From the NCBI GenBank assembly GCA_964634605.1, contig CAZWLJ010000022.1, forward strand, positions 1 through 51,591: a stretch of 51,591 bases of DNA, in the 5' to 3' direction. Both the position numbers and the translations under genes were made by a program. The notes under the pieces were generated by a model. It had not been told where the DNA came from, did no database searches, and was given only the letters and a program-made list of their open reading frames with translations. The stretch comes from UPXZ01 sp964634605 (GTDB lineage: Bacteria; Bacteroidota; Bacteroidia; Bacteroidales; Paludibacteraceae). Positions 15,763 to 24,194 of this stretch are shown here, in pieces (within the stretch, counting starts at the first letter, position 1; each line of letters starts with the position of its first letter).

Positions 15763-16443
15763 ATGAAAAAACAAGTTTCAGTAGCCTACCTGGTATGCGG
15801 GCTTTTATTTACTACCTGCCTCATTGTAGCGAATATTGTTGAGCAGAAGCTGATCCGAATAGGTCCGGTTGAAGCTACCGCAGGTTTGCTTATTTTCCCC
15901 GTTTCGTATATTGTAAACGACATTATTGCCGAAGTATGGGGTTATCGGAAAGCCCGACTGATAATCTGGTACGGATTCTTAATGAATTTTCTGGCTGTGG
16001 GAGTTTTCAGGCTGAGCATAGTGGTGCCCGGTTCAGAAAATTTCACACATCAGGAAGCATTTTCGCTGGTAATGGGAAATACTCTCCGTATTACCATCGC
16101 TAGTTTCATCGCATTTCTGGTCGGCTCATTTCTGAATGCCTATGTAATGAGCCGTATGAAAATCATTCAGAAAGGACGCAGTTTCTCAATACGGGCTGTA
16201 ATCTCCACTTTCGTAGGCGAAGGAGCCGATTCAATCGTATTTTTCACGATTGCATTTCTGGGTATTATTCCAAATAACGACCTCTGGATACTGATGCTTA
16301 CTCAAACCGGAATGAAAACAGCGTATGAAATCATCATTCTTCCCTTCACTAACCGGATTGTTACGCTGGTGAAAAAGAAGGAAGGAGAAGATGTTTTTGA
16401 TACTCAGATTTCATATAATCCGTTCAGGATAAAGGATTTATGA
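15763..16443 (+). CDS. Queuosine precursor transporter, YhhQ/VUT family
   Basis: Integral membrane protein of about 226 residues with six or more membrane segments (first ~VAYLVCGLLFTTCLIVANIV). Family stretches: GLLIFPVSYIVNDIIAEVWGY, FLVGSFLNAYVMSRMK and STFVGEGADSIVFFTIAF. YhhQ-type proteins import queuosine precursors (preQ0/preQ1, or queuine in some) for the tRNA modification. ATG 15763 is preferred over a GTG at 15730, which would add residues from a stretch with hairpin potential (ACTCC/GGAGT, ~15708-15725). No queuosine biosynthesis gene is nearby and I could not match a known preQ1 riboswitch. Confidence 0.85.
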   Translation: MKKQVSVAYLVCGLLFTTCLIVANIVEQKLIRIGPVEATAGLLIFPVSYIVNDIIAEVWGYRKARLIIWYGFLMNFLAVGVFRLSIVVPGSENFTHQEAFSLVMGNTLRITIASFIAFLVGSFLNAYVMSRMKIIQKGRSFSIRAVISTFVGEGADSIVFFTIAFLGIIPNNDLWILMLTQTGMKTAYEIIILPFTNRIVTLVKKKEGEDVFDTQISYNPFRIKDL

Positions 16444-16475
16444 CATGAAAGGCATCAGTGGCAGTACACGGATGG

Positions 16476-17246
16476 TTAGTATATTTCATTCAGAAGCAGA
16501 GCCAGCTGAATTCCTGCCCTGTAAAGCTGTATATCCATATCCTGACTGAAGTTGTAGATATAATTGTAGCCTGACAGGTTCATATAATCATATGCATATA
16601 TTTTGTTTCGCAGCAAATATGTTTCCCAGATTGCATCCTGTTTCGACTGTTGTTTGAATTTCTTTTTCTGTTTTTCAAATTTATCCATCAGATACCGGCT
16701 ATACTCTGAATAGGAAAACTTCTGTGCTTCAAGCATTTGCGTATCCCACAACTGATGAAGTCTTATATCCCGGCCAAACCACCTGATCATCACGTCATTG
16801 CCGCCACGATCGGACAATCGTCCTAAATGCATAGGCTGAAATAAATCGGCTGAAAAATGAACAATAAACTTTAATGCATCAGCATTATTTTTGTTTTTTT
16901 TCAGGTTTTCGGTGAGACTATCCATCGCATTGAGCAGGTATCTGCCCTCCGATGCCGGATTGCGAAGCAAATCCTGCAACTCAGATTTTTTCATACCGTC
17001 TTTCAGATTCTGAAAATGCCAGTTGTAACTGAAAGCATAAGCGGAGTCGCTCCTGATATCATCGCTCCAAACAGAAGCGTAAATAATTCCGTGTTTTCCA
17101 AGTATTTTATCCACCTTTTTTCGGGTACCGCAGTTCAGGTTTTCGTAAGCTATCCCGGCAATAATCCGGTGGCCGGTTGCATCAAAAGCAAAAGTCGGCA
17201 AAGCAAAACCAATAAGCAGGAAGAGTAACAGGAGTTTATGTTTCAT
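16476..17246 (-). CDS. S1/P1 nuclease family protein, exported
   Basis: 256 residues with a signal peptide cut after LPTFA (residue 20). Trinuclear zinc nuclease motifs are present: mature FDATGH with His at position 6, VWSDDIR (Asp), YNWHFQN (His), IVHFSADLFQPMHLG (His/Asp/His) and LHQLWD (His/Asp). The mature N-terminal residue, Trp in classic S1/P1 enzymes and a zinc ligand through its backbone, is Phe here. The product should degrade single-stranded DNA/RNA or phosphomonoesters in the periplasm or outside. It is convergent with the YhhQ gene and divergent from xerD. Confidence 0.9.
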   Translation of the reverse strand: MKHKLLLLFLLIGFALPTFAFDATGHRIIAGIAYENLNCGTRKKVDKILGKHGIIYASVWSDDIRSDSAYAFSYNWHFQNLKDGMKKSELQDLLRNPASEGRYLLNAMDSLTENLKKNKNNADALKFIVHFSADLFQPMHLGRLSDRGGNDVMIRWFGRDIRLHQLWDTQMLEAQKFSYSEYSRYLMDKFEKQKKKFKQQSKQDAIWETYLLRNKIYAYDYMNLSGYNYIYNFSQDMDIQLYRAGIQLALLLNEIY

Positions 17247-17266
17247 TGTTATAAAGTATTTTTGAA

Positions 17267-17274
17267 CAAAGATA
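17267..17274 (-). promoter_or_regulatory. -7 promoter element for the S1/P1 nuclease gene
   Basis: CAAAGATA on the plus strand is TATCTTTG on the minus strand (TAnnTTTG), about 20 nt before the start at 17246. Confidence 0.45.
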
Positions 17275-17288
17275 AAATTATTTTTTTA

Positions 17289-17296
17289 TACCTTTG
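17289..17296 (+). promoter_or_regulatory. -7 promoter element for xerD
   Basis: TACCTTTG (TAnnTTTG) 25 nt before the xerD start. TTTG at 17261-17264 is 24 nt upstream, a little far for the -33 box. Confidence 0.45.
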
Positions 17297-17320
17297 TAAA
17301 ATTCAAAAAAATAAACAGGA

Positions 17321-18232
17321 ATGCTTTCTTTGCTTCAAGAATATCATATTTACCTGAAAATGGAAAAATCGCTGTCGGAAAATACAGTCGATGGTTATGA
17401 ACGCGATATTCAGAAATTGATTTCTTACCTGAACGAGGCCCACATAAAACCTGAAGAAGCAAAGATGGAACATCTGCAGGATTTCATCGTTGAAATCGGG
17501 GAAACCGGAATCAACGAGCGCTCACAGGCAAGATTGATTTCAGGTATCAGATCGTTTTACCGTTTCCTGATTTATAAGGATAAGATTTCAAAGGATCCTT
17601 CTGAATTGCTCGAAACTCCCAGGATAGGTTTGCGATTACCAGGGGTGCTCACTGTGGAAGAGATTGAAAAGATTTTTGCAGCAGTGGATTTGTCAAAACC
17701 CGAAGGGCAAAGAAACCGTGCTATTCTTGAAATACTCTACGGATCAGGATTGCGCGTATCCGAACTGATCAGTCTGAAACTTTCTAATGTCTATTTTGAC
17801 GATAAATACATGCTGGTAGAGGGGAAAGGAAGCAAACAGCGGCTCGTTCCGCTTTCTGAGGAATCCGTAAAACAAATTGATTTCTGGAAAATTGACCGGA
17901 ACAGACTTAACATTAAAAAAGGAAACGAAGATTACCTGTTTCTGAACAGGCTTGGAAGCAGACTCACCCGGGCAATGATATTTACAATCGTTAAAAATCT
18001 TTGCATTGCTGCCGGTATAAAAAAGAATGTAAGTCCGCACACATTTCGTCATTCATTTGCCACTCATTTGCTGGAAAACGGTGCGAATTTACGGGCCATC
18101 CAGCAGTTGCTCGGACACGAATCCATCACCACAACCGAACTATATACTCACATAGATGTTCAATTTCTGAGAGAAACAATTTTGATGTATCATCCCGCAA
18201 ATACGGTTAGCAAAAACCAGAAACCGGAATAA
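17321..18232 (+). CDS. xerD: Tyrosine recombinase XerC/XerD
   Basis: Site-specific recombinase that, with a partner, resolves chromosome dimers at dif. 303 residues: an N-terminal SAM-like core-binding domain (residues ~1-95) and a C-terminal catalytic domain. Catalytic residues are visible: Arg145 in GSGLRVSELI, Lys172 in GKGSKQR, His240-x-x-Arg243 in SPHTFRHSFATHLLE, His266 in LLGHESITTTE and the nucleophile Tyr275 in ELYTH. The N-terminal YHIYLKMEKSLSENTVDGYERD is XerD-like. No integrase-type features or attachment sites lie nearby, so this is the housekeeping recombinase rather than a mobile-element integrase. Confidence 0.92.
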   Translation: MLSLLQEYHIYLKMEKSLSENTVDGYERDIQKLISYLNEAHIKPEEAKMEHLQDFIVEIGETGINERSQARLISGIRSFYRFLIYKDKISKDPSELLETPRIGLRLPGVLTVEEIEKIFAAVDLSKPEGQRNRAILEILYGSGLRVSELISLKLSNVYFDDKYMLVEGKGSKQRLVPLSEESVKQIDFWKIDRNRLNIKKGNEDYLFLNRLGSRLTRAMIFTIVKNLCIAAGIKKNVSPHTFRHSFATHLLENGANLRAIQQLLGHESITTTELYTHIDVQFLRETILMYHPANTVSKNQKPE

Positions 18233-18246
18233 CAATTATTACAATT

Positions 18247-20709
18247 ATGAAATCTCAAAAAATGTATTCACCTTCAATCAGTACAACATTGACTGTTTTA
18301 TTTTCAAAACGATTCGGATTCCTGTTCCTTTCAGCAAACAGAATGATGCTTATTATTTTGCTTTTGATGGCAGGAGTTCAGGTTCTTGGAGCACAGGAAA
18401 CACTTGTTGTAGGCCAGGTTTTCAATAAGTTTGACCGCACACCGCTGGAGTCGGTTAGTGTTTACTTCAAAGGTTCAAATGTACGTACACAAACCAATGA
18501 AGAAGGGTATTTTCTGATTCGGAACGAGGGAAAAGAATCGCAGCTTGTTTTCTCGCTGATTGGATATGTGAAAGAAGAAATAAAAGTTAAACCCGGTGAA
18601 AGTGTGGGATTGGAAATGCTGCTCGAAGAAAAGGAAAATATGCTGGGCGAACTGTTTGTGAAACCGGGAGCAAATCCGGCTAATGATTTGATGAAAAATG
18701 TGCGTGAAAACCGCAAAAAAAACAATGTTCGTTCAAACCTGAAAAGCAATGAGCAGAGTGTGGTGTTCCTGAGTAAAAATGATTCTAGATGGGAAAACAA
18801 CCGGCTTTTTGAACATTTCAAAACCGGTAACCTTTCAACATCAGATTCATCGCTGCTTGTTCCGCTTTACATGGAAGAATCCGTTTACCATCAGTCAGAT
18901 AATAAGAAAGAACTTACTGCCAAAAACACATTCAACACATCTGAAACAGCTCAAAACACCATTTCCGGATTGCTGAAAGGATTGAATACCGATATCAATT
19001 TCTACAACAATTCGGTATCGGTTCTGGGCAAAACAATGATAAGCCCGCTGGCCAGCGTCGGGAAAACGTATTACAGGTACTACCTGACCGACAGCACATT
19101 AACCGGTTCGGGCAAAGAATATCTGTTGAGTTTCCGTACAAAAAACACTAAAAACCTCGCTTTCAACGGTGAAATGCGAATTGATTCAGCAACCAGTGCA
19201 CTCAAATACATCAAAGCCGAATTGCCAAAACAAGCCAACCTGAACTACATTCACAATCTGAATATCAACCAGACATTCAGTTCGTTTCGGAATTACTGGA
19301 TACCCGATTCTGAAAAAGCCTCATGGGATATAACATACGAACTGTTAAAAGAAAATAATGCCAAATCACCCGAACTGCTTATCAGCCGAAAATCGGTGTA
19401 TTCACCCGATGGTGAAGAATTGGTGATTCAACCCGATTCGTTTGCCAGTTCGGATTACACCAGGAAACAACTGGAAGCAAAAATGACAGCCATAAAGCAA
19501 ACTCCTTTATACAAAACCGCCAGTTATCTCGCTGATGTACTGCTCACAGGCTATTTACGTGCAGGCATTTTCGATATTGGCCAGATTGTGGACATTACCC
19601 GTTTAACTAAAATTGAGGGAGTAAGAATCGGATTGCCTTTCAGAACCAACGAACATCTTTGGAAAAACCTAATGCTGGGAGGACATGCAGCTTACGGTTT
19701 CCGCGACAAAGAGATGAAATACAGTGGCGAAATACAGTGGAAATTACCCGTTCAAAGCAAAAGGATTATTATGGGCGCTAAGTACTTAAATGATTACCGG
19801 AGAATAGATTACGATTACAATAATTTCATGTGGCGCGAAGATCCGCTCGCTACCGGTGATGAAAATTTTGTAACCACATTCTTTGCTTTCCGTGCTCAAA
19901 ACAGAATGAGTAAAAGGCGGGAATTCAGCGCCTTTATATTCAACGACTGGACACCCGATATCGAATCCAAATGGATTTTCAGGGAGGTGAATTATTTGCC
20001 AAACGATTTGCTACCTATGACATTAAATGAAAAGGGGTTTGAATCACTGCGCGACCGGAATGTTTCTTTCACTACCCGGTTTTCATTTGGTGAAAAAGTA
20101 ATTGAAGAGCATTTTCAGCGTCTGTACCTGAAATCCGACAAGCCTGTATTATATGCTACAGTCGAAGGCGGACATTTCAATTTTGGCGATAAAAATGGAA
20201 ATTACGGACGTATCAGCAGCACTTTTCTGCATCGCGGACAGTTTGCACTGGGCGAGTGGCGGTATATGATTGATGCCGGTAAAATTGTAGGCAGTGTTCC
20301 CTACCCTCTGCTCAAATTCATCCAGGGAAAGGAAAGCGGTGCGTACAACCGCTTTGAATTTGCTTTAATGAACAGTCGCGAGTACATAGCCGATACTTAC
20401 GGAACACTTTTTACCGAATTAATCACGAACGGAATTTTATTCAACAACATCCCATTGATTAAACATTTGAACCTGAGAGAAATTGCATCTTTCAAAATGG
20501 CTTACGGCACATTAAGTGATACCCATGCTTCCGTTATGGACATTCCTGCACCTTCAGCTAAATTCACACAACCTTATTCTGAAGCAAGTGTAGGTTTTTG
20601 CAACCTTTTTGGCGTACTTTCCATCCAGTCAATCTGGCGACTGTCAGACCTGGATAAAGCCAATATTAAAAAATGGGGAATCAAACTGAACGTGATGGTT
20701 ACTTTCTGA
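18247..20709 (+). CDS. DUF5686 outer-membrane protein with carboxypeptidase-regulatory-like domain
   Basis: 820 residues. After a long N-region the hydrophobic signal MMLIILLLMAGVQVLGAQ ends near residue 50; an alternative ATG at 18343 would begin right there. Residues ~53-130 form a carboxypeptidase-D regulatory-like beta domain (VVGQVFNKFDRTPLESVSVY ... VFSLIGYVKEE). The rest matches DUF5686: alternating amphipathic beta strands with aromatic ends, closing with a strand ending in KLNVMVTF, as in outer-membrane barrels. A surface or transport role is likely but the ligand is unknown. It is preceded by xerD by 14 nt; proC follows behind its own promoter. Confidence 0.85.
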   Translation: MKSQKMYSPSISTTLTVLFSKRFGFLFLSANRMMLIILLLMAGVQVLGAQETLVVGQVFNKFDRTPLESVSVYFKGSNVRTQTNEEGYFLIRNEGKESQLVFSLIGYVKEEIKVKPGESVGLEMLLEEKENMLGELFVKPGANPANDLMKNVRENRKKNNVRSNLKSNEQSVVFLSKNDSRWENNRLFEHFKTGNLSTSDSSLLVPLYMEESVYHQSDNKKELTAKNTFNTSETAQNTISGLLKGLNTDINFYNNSVSVLGKTMISPLASVGKTYYRYYLTDSTLTGSGKEYLLSFRTKNTKNLAFNGEMRIDSATSALKYIKAELPKQANLNYIHNLNINQTFSSFRNYWIPDSEKASWDITYELLKENNAKSPELLISRKSVYSPDGEELVIQPDSFASSDYTRKQLEAKMTAIKQTPLYKTASYLADVLLTGYLRAGIFDIGQIVDITRLTKIEGVRIGLPFRTNEHLWKNLMLGGHAAYGFRDKEMKYSGEIQWKLPVQSKRIIMGAKYLNDYRRIDYDYNNFMWREDPLATGDENFVTTFFAFRAQNRMSKRREFSAFIFNDWTPDIESKWIFREVNYLPNDLLPMTLNEKGFESLRDRNVSFTTRFSFGEKVIEEHFQRLYLKSDKPVLYATVEGGHFNFGDKNGNYGRISSTFLHRGQFALGEWRYMIDAGKIVGSVPYPLLKFIQGKESGAYNRFEFALMNSREYIADTYGTLFTELITNGILFNNIPLIKHLNLREIASFKMAYGTLSDTHASVMDIPAPSAKFTQPYSEASVGFCNLFGVLSIQSIWRLSDLDKANIKKWGIKLNVMVTF

Positions 20710-20720
20710 TTGAGTGAGAA

Positions 20721-20752
20721 TTTGTAGAATTTTAGCGAAATGAGTAATTTTG
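20721..20752 (+). promoter_or_regulatory. Promoter of proC (-33 and -7 boxes)
   Basis: TTTG (20721-20724), 20-nt spacer, TAATTTTG (20745-20752): close to the Bacteroidota consensus TTTG-N19-TAnnTTTG. The start point would be near 20759, giving a leader of about 14 nt. Confidence 0.65.
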
Positions 20753-20772
20753 CATGATTAAAAAGAACAAAA

Positions 20773-21561
20773 ATGAATAAAATTGCCATTATCGGTGGAG
20801 GTAATATGGGTGGAGCCATTGCAAAAGGCTTACTCAACGGAAAACTCGTTTCCGCTAAAGATATCACCATCAGTGATGTTTCTCAGGAAACGCTCTATCG
20901 GCTAAGTGCACATTCCGATGAATGGAAACTGACAGATAACAATCTGGAAGCGGTTGAAAATGCAGGTATCATCATTCTTGCAGTGAAACCCTGGCTGATA
21001 GAAAAAATTGCCGGTGAAATCAGGGAGAAAACAGATTACCAGCACCAAATAATCGTTTCAATAGCTGCAGGAGTTGACTTAGCCACGCTGCGGAAACTTT
21101 TTTCAGAGAATGCTGTTCTGTTCAGGCTGATACCCAATACGGCAGTTGAAGTAATGGAAAGCGTTTCGACCATTACCTCGGTGAATGCCGGTAAGGAGCA
21201 AATTGAAAAAATCATTTCTATATTCGAAGAAATGGGCAAGGTATTTTACGTCGAAAACGAAAACCAGCTCAATGCATACATGTCGCTTTCATCCTGCGGC
21301 ATCGCGTATGCATTCCGATATATAAGGGCTGCAATGGAGGGAGGCGTAGAAATGGGTATTTATCCCGAAACAGCCAAAAAGGTAGTAATGCAAACTCTTA
21401 AAGGAGCTGTGAAACTCTTAGAAGAAAACCAGTCGCATCCCGAAGCAGAAATAGATAAAGTAACCACACCCGGCGGAATCACCATTAAAGGCCTGAACGA
21501 AATGGAAGCCAATGGCTTTACAAATGCAGTAATTAAAGGATTGAAGAAAAGCCTCCTGTAA
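20773..21561 (+). CDS. proC: Pyrroline-5-carboxylate reductase
   Basis: Last step of proline synthesis: reduces 1-pyrroline-5-carboxylate with NAD(P)H. 262 residues. N-terminal Rossmann motif GGGNMGGAIAKGL, ILAVKPW, SIAAGVDLATLRKLF, RLIPNTAVEVMESVS, and the C-terminal dimer/substrate signature KVTTPGGITIKGLNEMEANG. The proline partner proB is about 20 kb away (41085) and proA is not in the window, so the pathway is scattered. It has its own promoter and is followed by prfB about 100 nt on. Confidence 0.94.
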   Translation: MNKIAIIGGGNMGGAIAKGLLNGKLVSAKDITISDVSQETLYRLSAHSDEWKLTDNNLEAVENAGIIILAVKPWLIEKIAGEIREKTDYQHQIIVSIAAGVDLATLRKLFSENAVLFRLIPNTAVEVMESVSTITSVNAGKEQIEKIISIFEEMGKVFYVENENQLNAYMSLSSCGIAYAFRYIRAAMEGGVEMGIYPETAKKVVMQTLKGAVKLLEENQSHPEAEIDKVTTPGGITIKGLNEMEANGFTNAVIKGLKKSLL

Positions 21562-21668
21562 TTTGTCCGAAAGACCAATACCGGAGTAAAACTTCAGATT
21601 TATAATATTAACTTTTTTATTATTTACATTAAAAATGCCTTTCGTTTTGGGAGGTACGGAGGATATAA

Positions 21669-22791
21669 ATGATTACAACAGACCAACTTAAAGAAGTGTT
21701 GGATCGCGAGGACGCGTTGAGGAGGTATCTTTGACGTCGATGCCAAAATGATTCAGATAGAAGAAGAAGAGTTACGCACGCAGGTACCGGGTTTCTGGGA
21801 CGATCAGAAAGCCGCCGAAATGCAGATGAAAAAAGTCAAAGAACTGAAACGATGGGTTGAAGGATACAAGGAAGTGAAAGCTGCTGCCGATGAACTTCAG
21901 CTGGCTTTTGATTTTTACAGGGAAGAAGCTGTGACCGAAGAGGAAGTCGATAAGGCATATACCCATGTGATGGAACTACTTGAAACCATCGAAATGAAAA
22001 ATATGCTTTCCAACGAGGAAGATCAGCTCGGGGCAGTGATAAAAATTGTTGCAGGAGCCGGGGGTACCGAAGCTCAGGATTGGGCTGATATGCTTTACCG
22101 CATGTACCAGCGTTACTGTGAGCGGCAAGGATATAAAACAGAAGTAACTAACTACCAGCAGGGCGATGAAGCCGGAATCAAAACCGTAACACTCCAGACT
22201 GAAAGCGAAATGGCTTACGGTTATCTGAAAAGCGAGAACGGAGTTCACCGGCTCGTGAGGGTTTCACCTTTCAATGCCCAGGGAAAACGAATGACTTCGT
22301 TTGCCTCGGTATTTGTAACACCTTTGGTTGACGATACCATTAATATTGAAATCAATACGGCAAATCTGTCTTGGGATACTTTTCGGTCGGGAGGTGCCGG
22401 CGGGCAAAATGTAAACAAGGTGGAAACCGGAGTGCGTCTGCATTACAAATACATTGATTACAAGACTGGAGAAGAAAAAGAAATTGCCATAGAAAATACC
22501 GAAAGCCGTTCACAAACGGGAAACCGCGAGAATGCTCTGAGACTCCTGCGTTCGCAGTTATATGAACTTGAACTGGAAAAACGGCGCGAAGCGCAGGCAA
22601 AAGTCGAAGCAGGAAAGAAAAAAATCGAATGGGGCTCTCAAATCAGGAGCTATGTATTTGACGACCGCCGGGTAAAAGACCACCGTACCAACTACCAGAC
22701 TTCGGATGTTAACGGTGTGATGGATGGTAAAATTGAAGAGTTTATCAAAGCTTATCTGATGGAATTCGGGCAGGAAGTGAAAGCGGAATAA
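21669..22791 (+). CDS. prfB: Peptide chain release factor 2, expressed by +1 programmed frameshift
   Basis: RF2 reads UGA and UAA stop codons. Translation begins at ATG 21669 with MITTDQLKEVLDREDALRRY-L, meets TGA at 21732-21734, and shifts +1 to continue from 21733 as DVDAKMIQIEEEEL. The full product is about 373 residues: join of 21669-21731 and 21733-22791. An annotation beginning at ATG 21748 would miss the first ~26 residues. Motifs: RSGGAGGQNVNKVETGVRLHY with the GGQ peptidyl-transferase motif, and RVSPFNAQGKRMTSF with the SPF stop-codon anticodon-like tripeptide. RF2 shortage raises frameshifting, which gives autoregulation. Confidence 0.96.
21720..21735 (+). promoter_or_regulatory. 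prfB: Programmed +1 frameshift site of prfB
   Basis: AGG AGG TAT CTT TGA C: an in-frame Shine-Dalgarno-like AGGAGG three nucleotides before a slippery CTT followed by the weak stop TGA-C. This is the same arrangement as the E. coli prfB site. The anti-SD contact is notable in a genome where start sites show almost no SD sequences. Confidence 0.95.
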
Positions 22792-22806
22792 ATAAAAAAA
22801 ACGTTG

Positions 22807-23304
22807 TTACCTAACCTCCTTCATATAAATAATTTGATCGAATTGCTGGTAGTATAGTTCCGTTTCGTTTTGTGGCTTATGGTCCAGCCGGATCCGGCGC
22901 CATACTACCCGAAATTTTTTATTCAATAATACAGGATTCGGATCTTTTCCTCCGTTATTTTCAGTAGTATGCATGGATTTTACAGTAAGGGGAAAGTTCG
23001 TATCGTTGCCGTTGAAAATTATTTCATCTCCCGATTCGTTCCTGAAAACATAAGTAGCTGCATCCTCCATTCTGAAACCTGAAAAACTCAAAACGTCAGT
23101 TTTCAAATCACCTGTCATTTTGTATCCCGGAGGCAAGTGTTTGTTTCGTAGGGCATCCAGTGTGAGAGTTAATGTGTCAACGGTAGTTTGTTGAAAAACA
23201 CTGTCAGTTGCCGGGGTGTTTTCACTGTCGTTTTTTTCGGAATGCTTATTACATGACACAGCACATACGAATAACATGATAATTATGTAAGGCCGTTTGA
23301 TCAT
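22807..23304 (-). CDS. Small lipoprotein, last gene of the ECF sigma operon
   Basis: 165 residues beginning MIKRPYIIIMLFVCAVSCNK, a lipoprotein signal with Cys18. The mature part starts with a Ser/Asn/Asp/Thr-rich linker of ~35 residues, followed by a small beta-rich domain (SFSGFRMEDAATYVFRNESG, PVLLNKKFRVVWRRIRLDH). I do not recognise the domain. ATG 23304 is chosen because an upstream ATG at 23367 overlaps the preceding gene and buries the lipoprotein signal. It lies 40 nt after the 104-residue membrane protein. It could be a target or accessory of the sigma system. Confidence 0.68.
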   Translation of the reverse strand: MIKRPYIIIMLFVCAVSCNKHSEKNDSENTPATDSVFQQTTVDTLTLTLDALRNKHLPPGYKMTGDLKTDVLSFSGFRMEDAATYVFRNESGDEIIFNGNDTNFPLTVKSMHTTENNGGKDPNPVLLNKKFRVVWRRIRLDHKPQNETELYYQQFDQIIYMKEVR

Positions 23305-23344
23305 TATTGTTGTTATCGGTTTCTGAGTACTGCCATTTTCTGTA

Positions 23345-23659
23345 TCAAAATGCTCTTTCTCTTTCACAGAAAAAATACAAAACGAGGATGACCATTGGAA
23401 AAACCATAAATCCCGTGAGCAAATAAATAAACGGTATTCCGGCTACTAATTCGAATAGTCTGAGAACAACTTCACGAATATCAATCAGAAACAATGAAAT
23501 AAAAGTGCCAATCAGTGCAAATACAGGCACAATCCAGTTTGTTTTATTTTTTTTCTCAGGTAATCGCCGCATAACCCTGACCGAGAATCCGTTGTCAGGA
23601 ATTTCCGGCCTGTTTTGCTGAAAAAATTGTTTCAGCGTGTTATCTTCTCTATTTTCCAT
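23345..23659 (-). CDS. Small membrane protein beside ECF sigma factor, possible anti-sigma (DUF5056-like)
   Basis: 104 residues: a cytoplasmic N-terminus of ~42 residues (LKQFFQQNRPEIPDNGFSVRVM then RRLPEKKNK) and two transmembrane segments (~WIVPVFALIGTFISLFLI and ~IPFIYLLTGFMVFPMVILVL). Its ATG overlaps the end of the sigma-factor gene by 11 nt, so translation is coupled. Position and shape suggest an anti-sigma or regulator, and the N-terminal segment resembles DUF5056 as I recall it, but there is no zinc-binding ZAS motif. The role is inferred from context. Confidence 0.65.
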   Translation of the reverse strand: MENREDNTLKQFFQQNRPEIPDNGFSVRVMRRLPEKKNKTNWIVPVFALIGTFISLFLIDIREVVLRLFELVAGIPFIYLLTGFMVFPMVILVLYFFCERERAF

Positions 23660-24194
23660 AGCCCTGATGTGTTAAGAAATGATTCATCTTTTCTTTACCC
23701 TTTAAAATGTGAGTTTTAACAGTTCCCAATGGCAGTTTCATTATGCCCGCAATTTCTTTGTGTGTCATTTCTTCCATGTAGCAAAGCAGAATAGCTGCCT
23801 TTTCTTCTTTTTTGAGAAGCTGTAAAGCGGTGTAAATATCGGATTTTTCTGCCGAAAAATCAATATTTACGCTTGTTTTTTTATCAATCTCCGGTTCGTA
23901 CAAATCTTCGTATCTTTTGTCAGATCTTACAGAATCGTAGTAAGTATTGTATGCAATCCTGTAAAGCCAGGTGGAAAATGCCGAAATTCCCTGAAATGAA
24001 CGAATATTCAGATATGCCTTGATAAATGTTTCCTGCGCCAGATCGTCAGACATAGCCGGGTCGCCCGAAGTAAGATTCATTAAAAATCTCCTCACAGGCG
24101 ACTGATACTTGCATACCAGACGATCAAACGCACGGCGGTCGTCAAGGACGACCACCTGCGTTATCCAAAGCAAGTCTTCTGCTTTATTATTCAT
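23649..24194 (-). CDS. ECF-type RNA polymerase sigma-70 factor
   Basis: 181 residues with sigma region 2 (AMSDDLAQETFIKAYLNI, SAFSTWLYRIAYNTYYD for core binding and -10 recognition) and region 4 (LCYMEEMTHKEIAGIMKL, PLGTVKTHILKGKEKM helix-turn-helix for -35 recognition). No region 1.1 or 3, so it is an extracytoplasmic-function sigma factor. It is translationally coupled on both sides: its ATG overlaps the DUF6249 gene by 8 nt and its end overlaps the 104-residue gene by 11 nt. The stimulus is unknown; no TonB/FecR pair is attached, so it is not the SusCD-type ECF. Confidence 0.92.
   Translation of the reverse strand: MNNKAEDLLWITQVVVLDDRRAFDRLVCKYQSPVRRFLMNLTSGDPAMSDDLAQETFIKAYLNIRSFQGISAFSTWLYRIAYNTYYDSVRSDKRYEDLYEPEIDKKTSVNIDFSAEKSDIYTALQLLKKEEKAAILLCYMEEMTHKEIAGIMKLPLGTVKTHILKGKEKMNHFLTHQGYGK

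Noticed and set aside
17321..18232. Integrase of a mobile element
   Set aside because: The sequence is XerD-like, with housekeeping neighbours and no att repeats, tRNA target or cargo genes.
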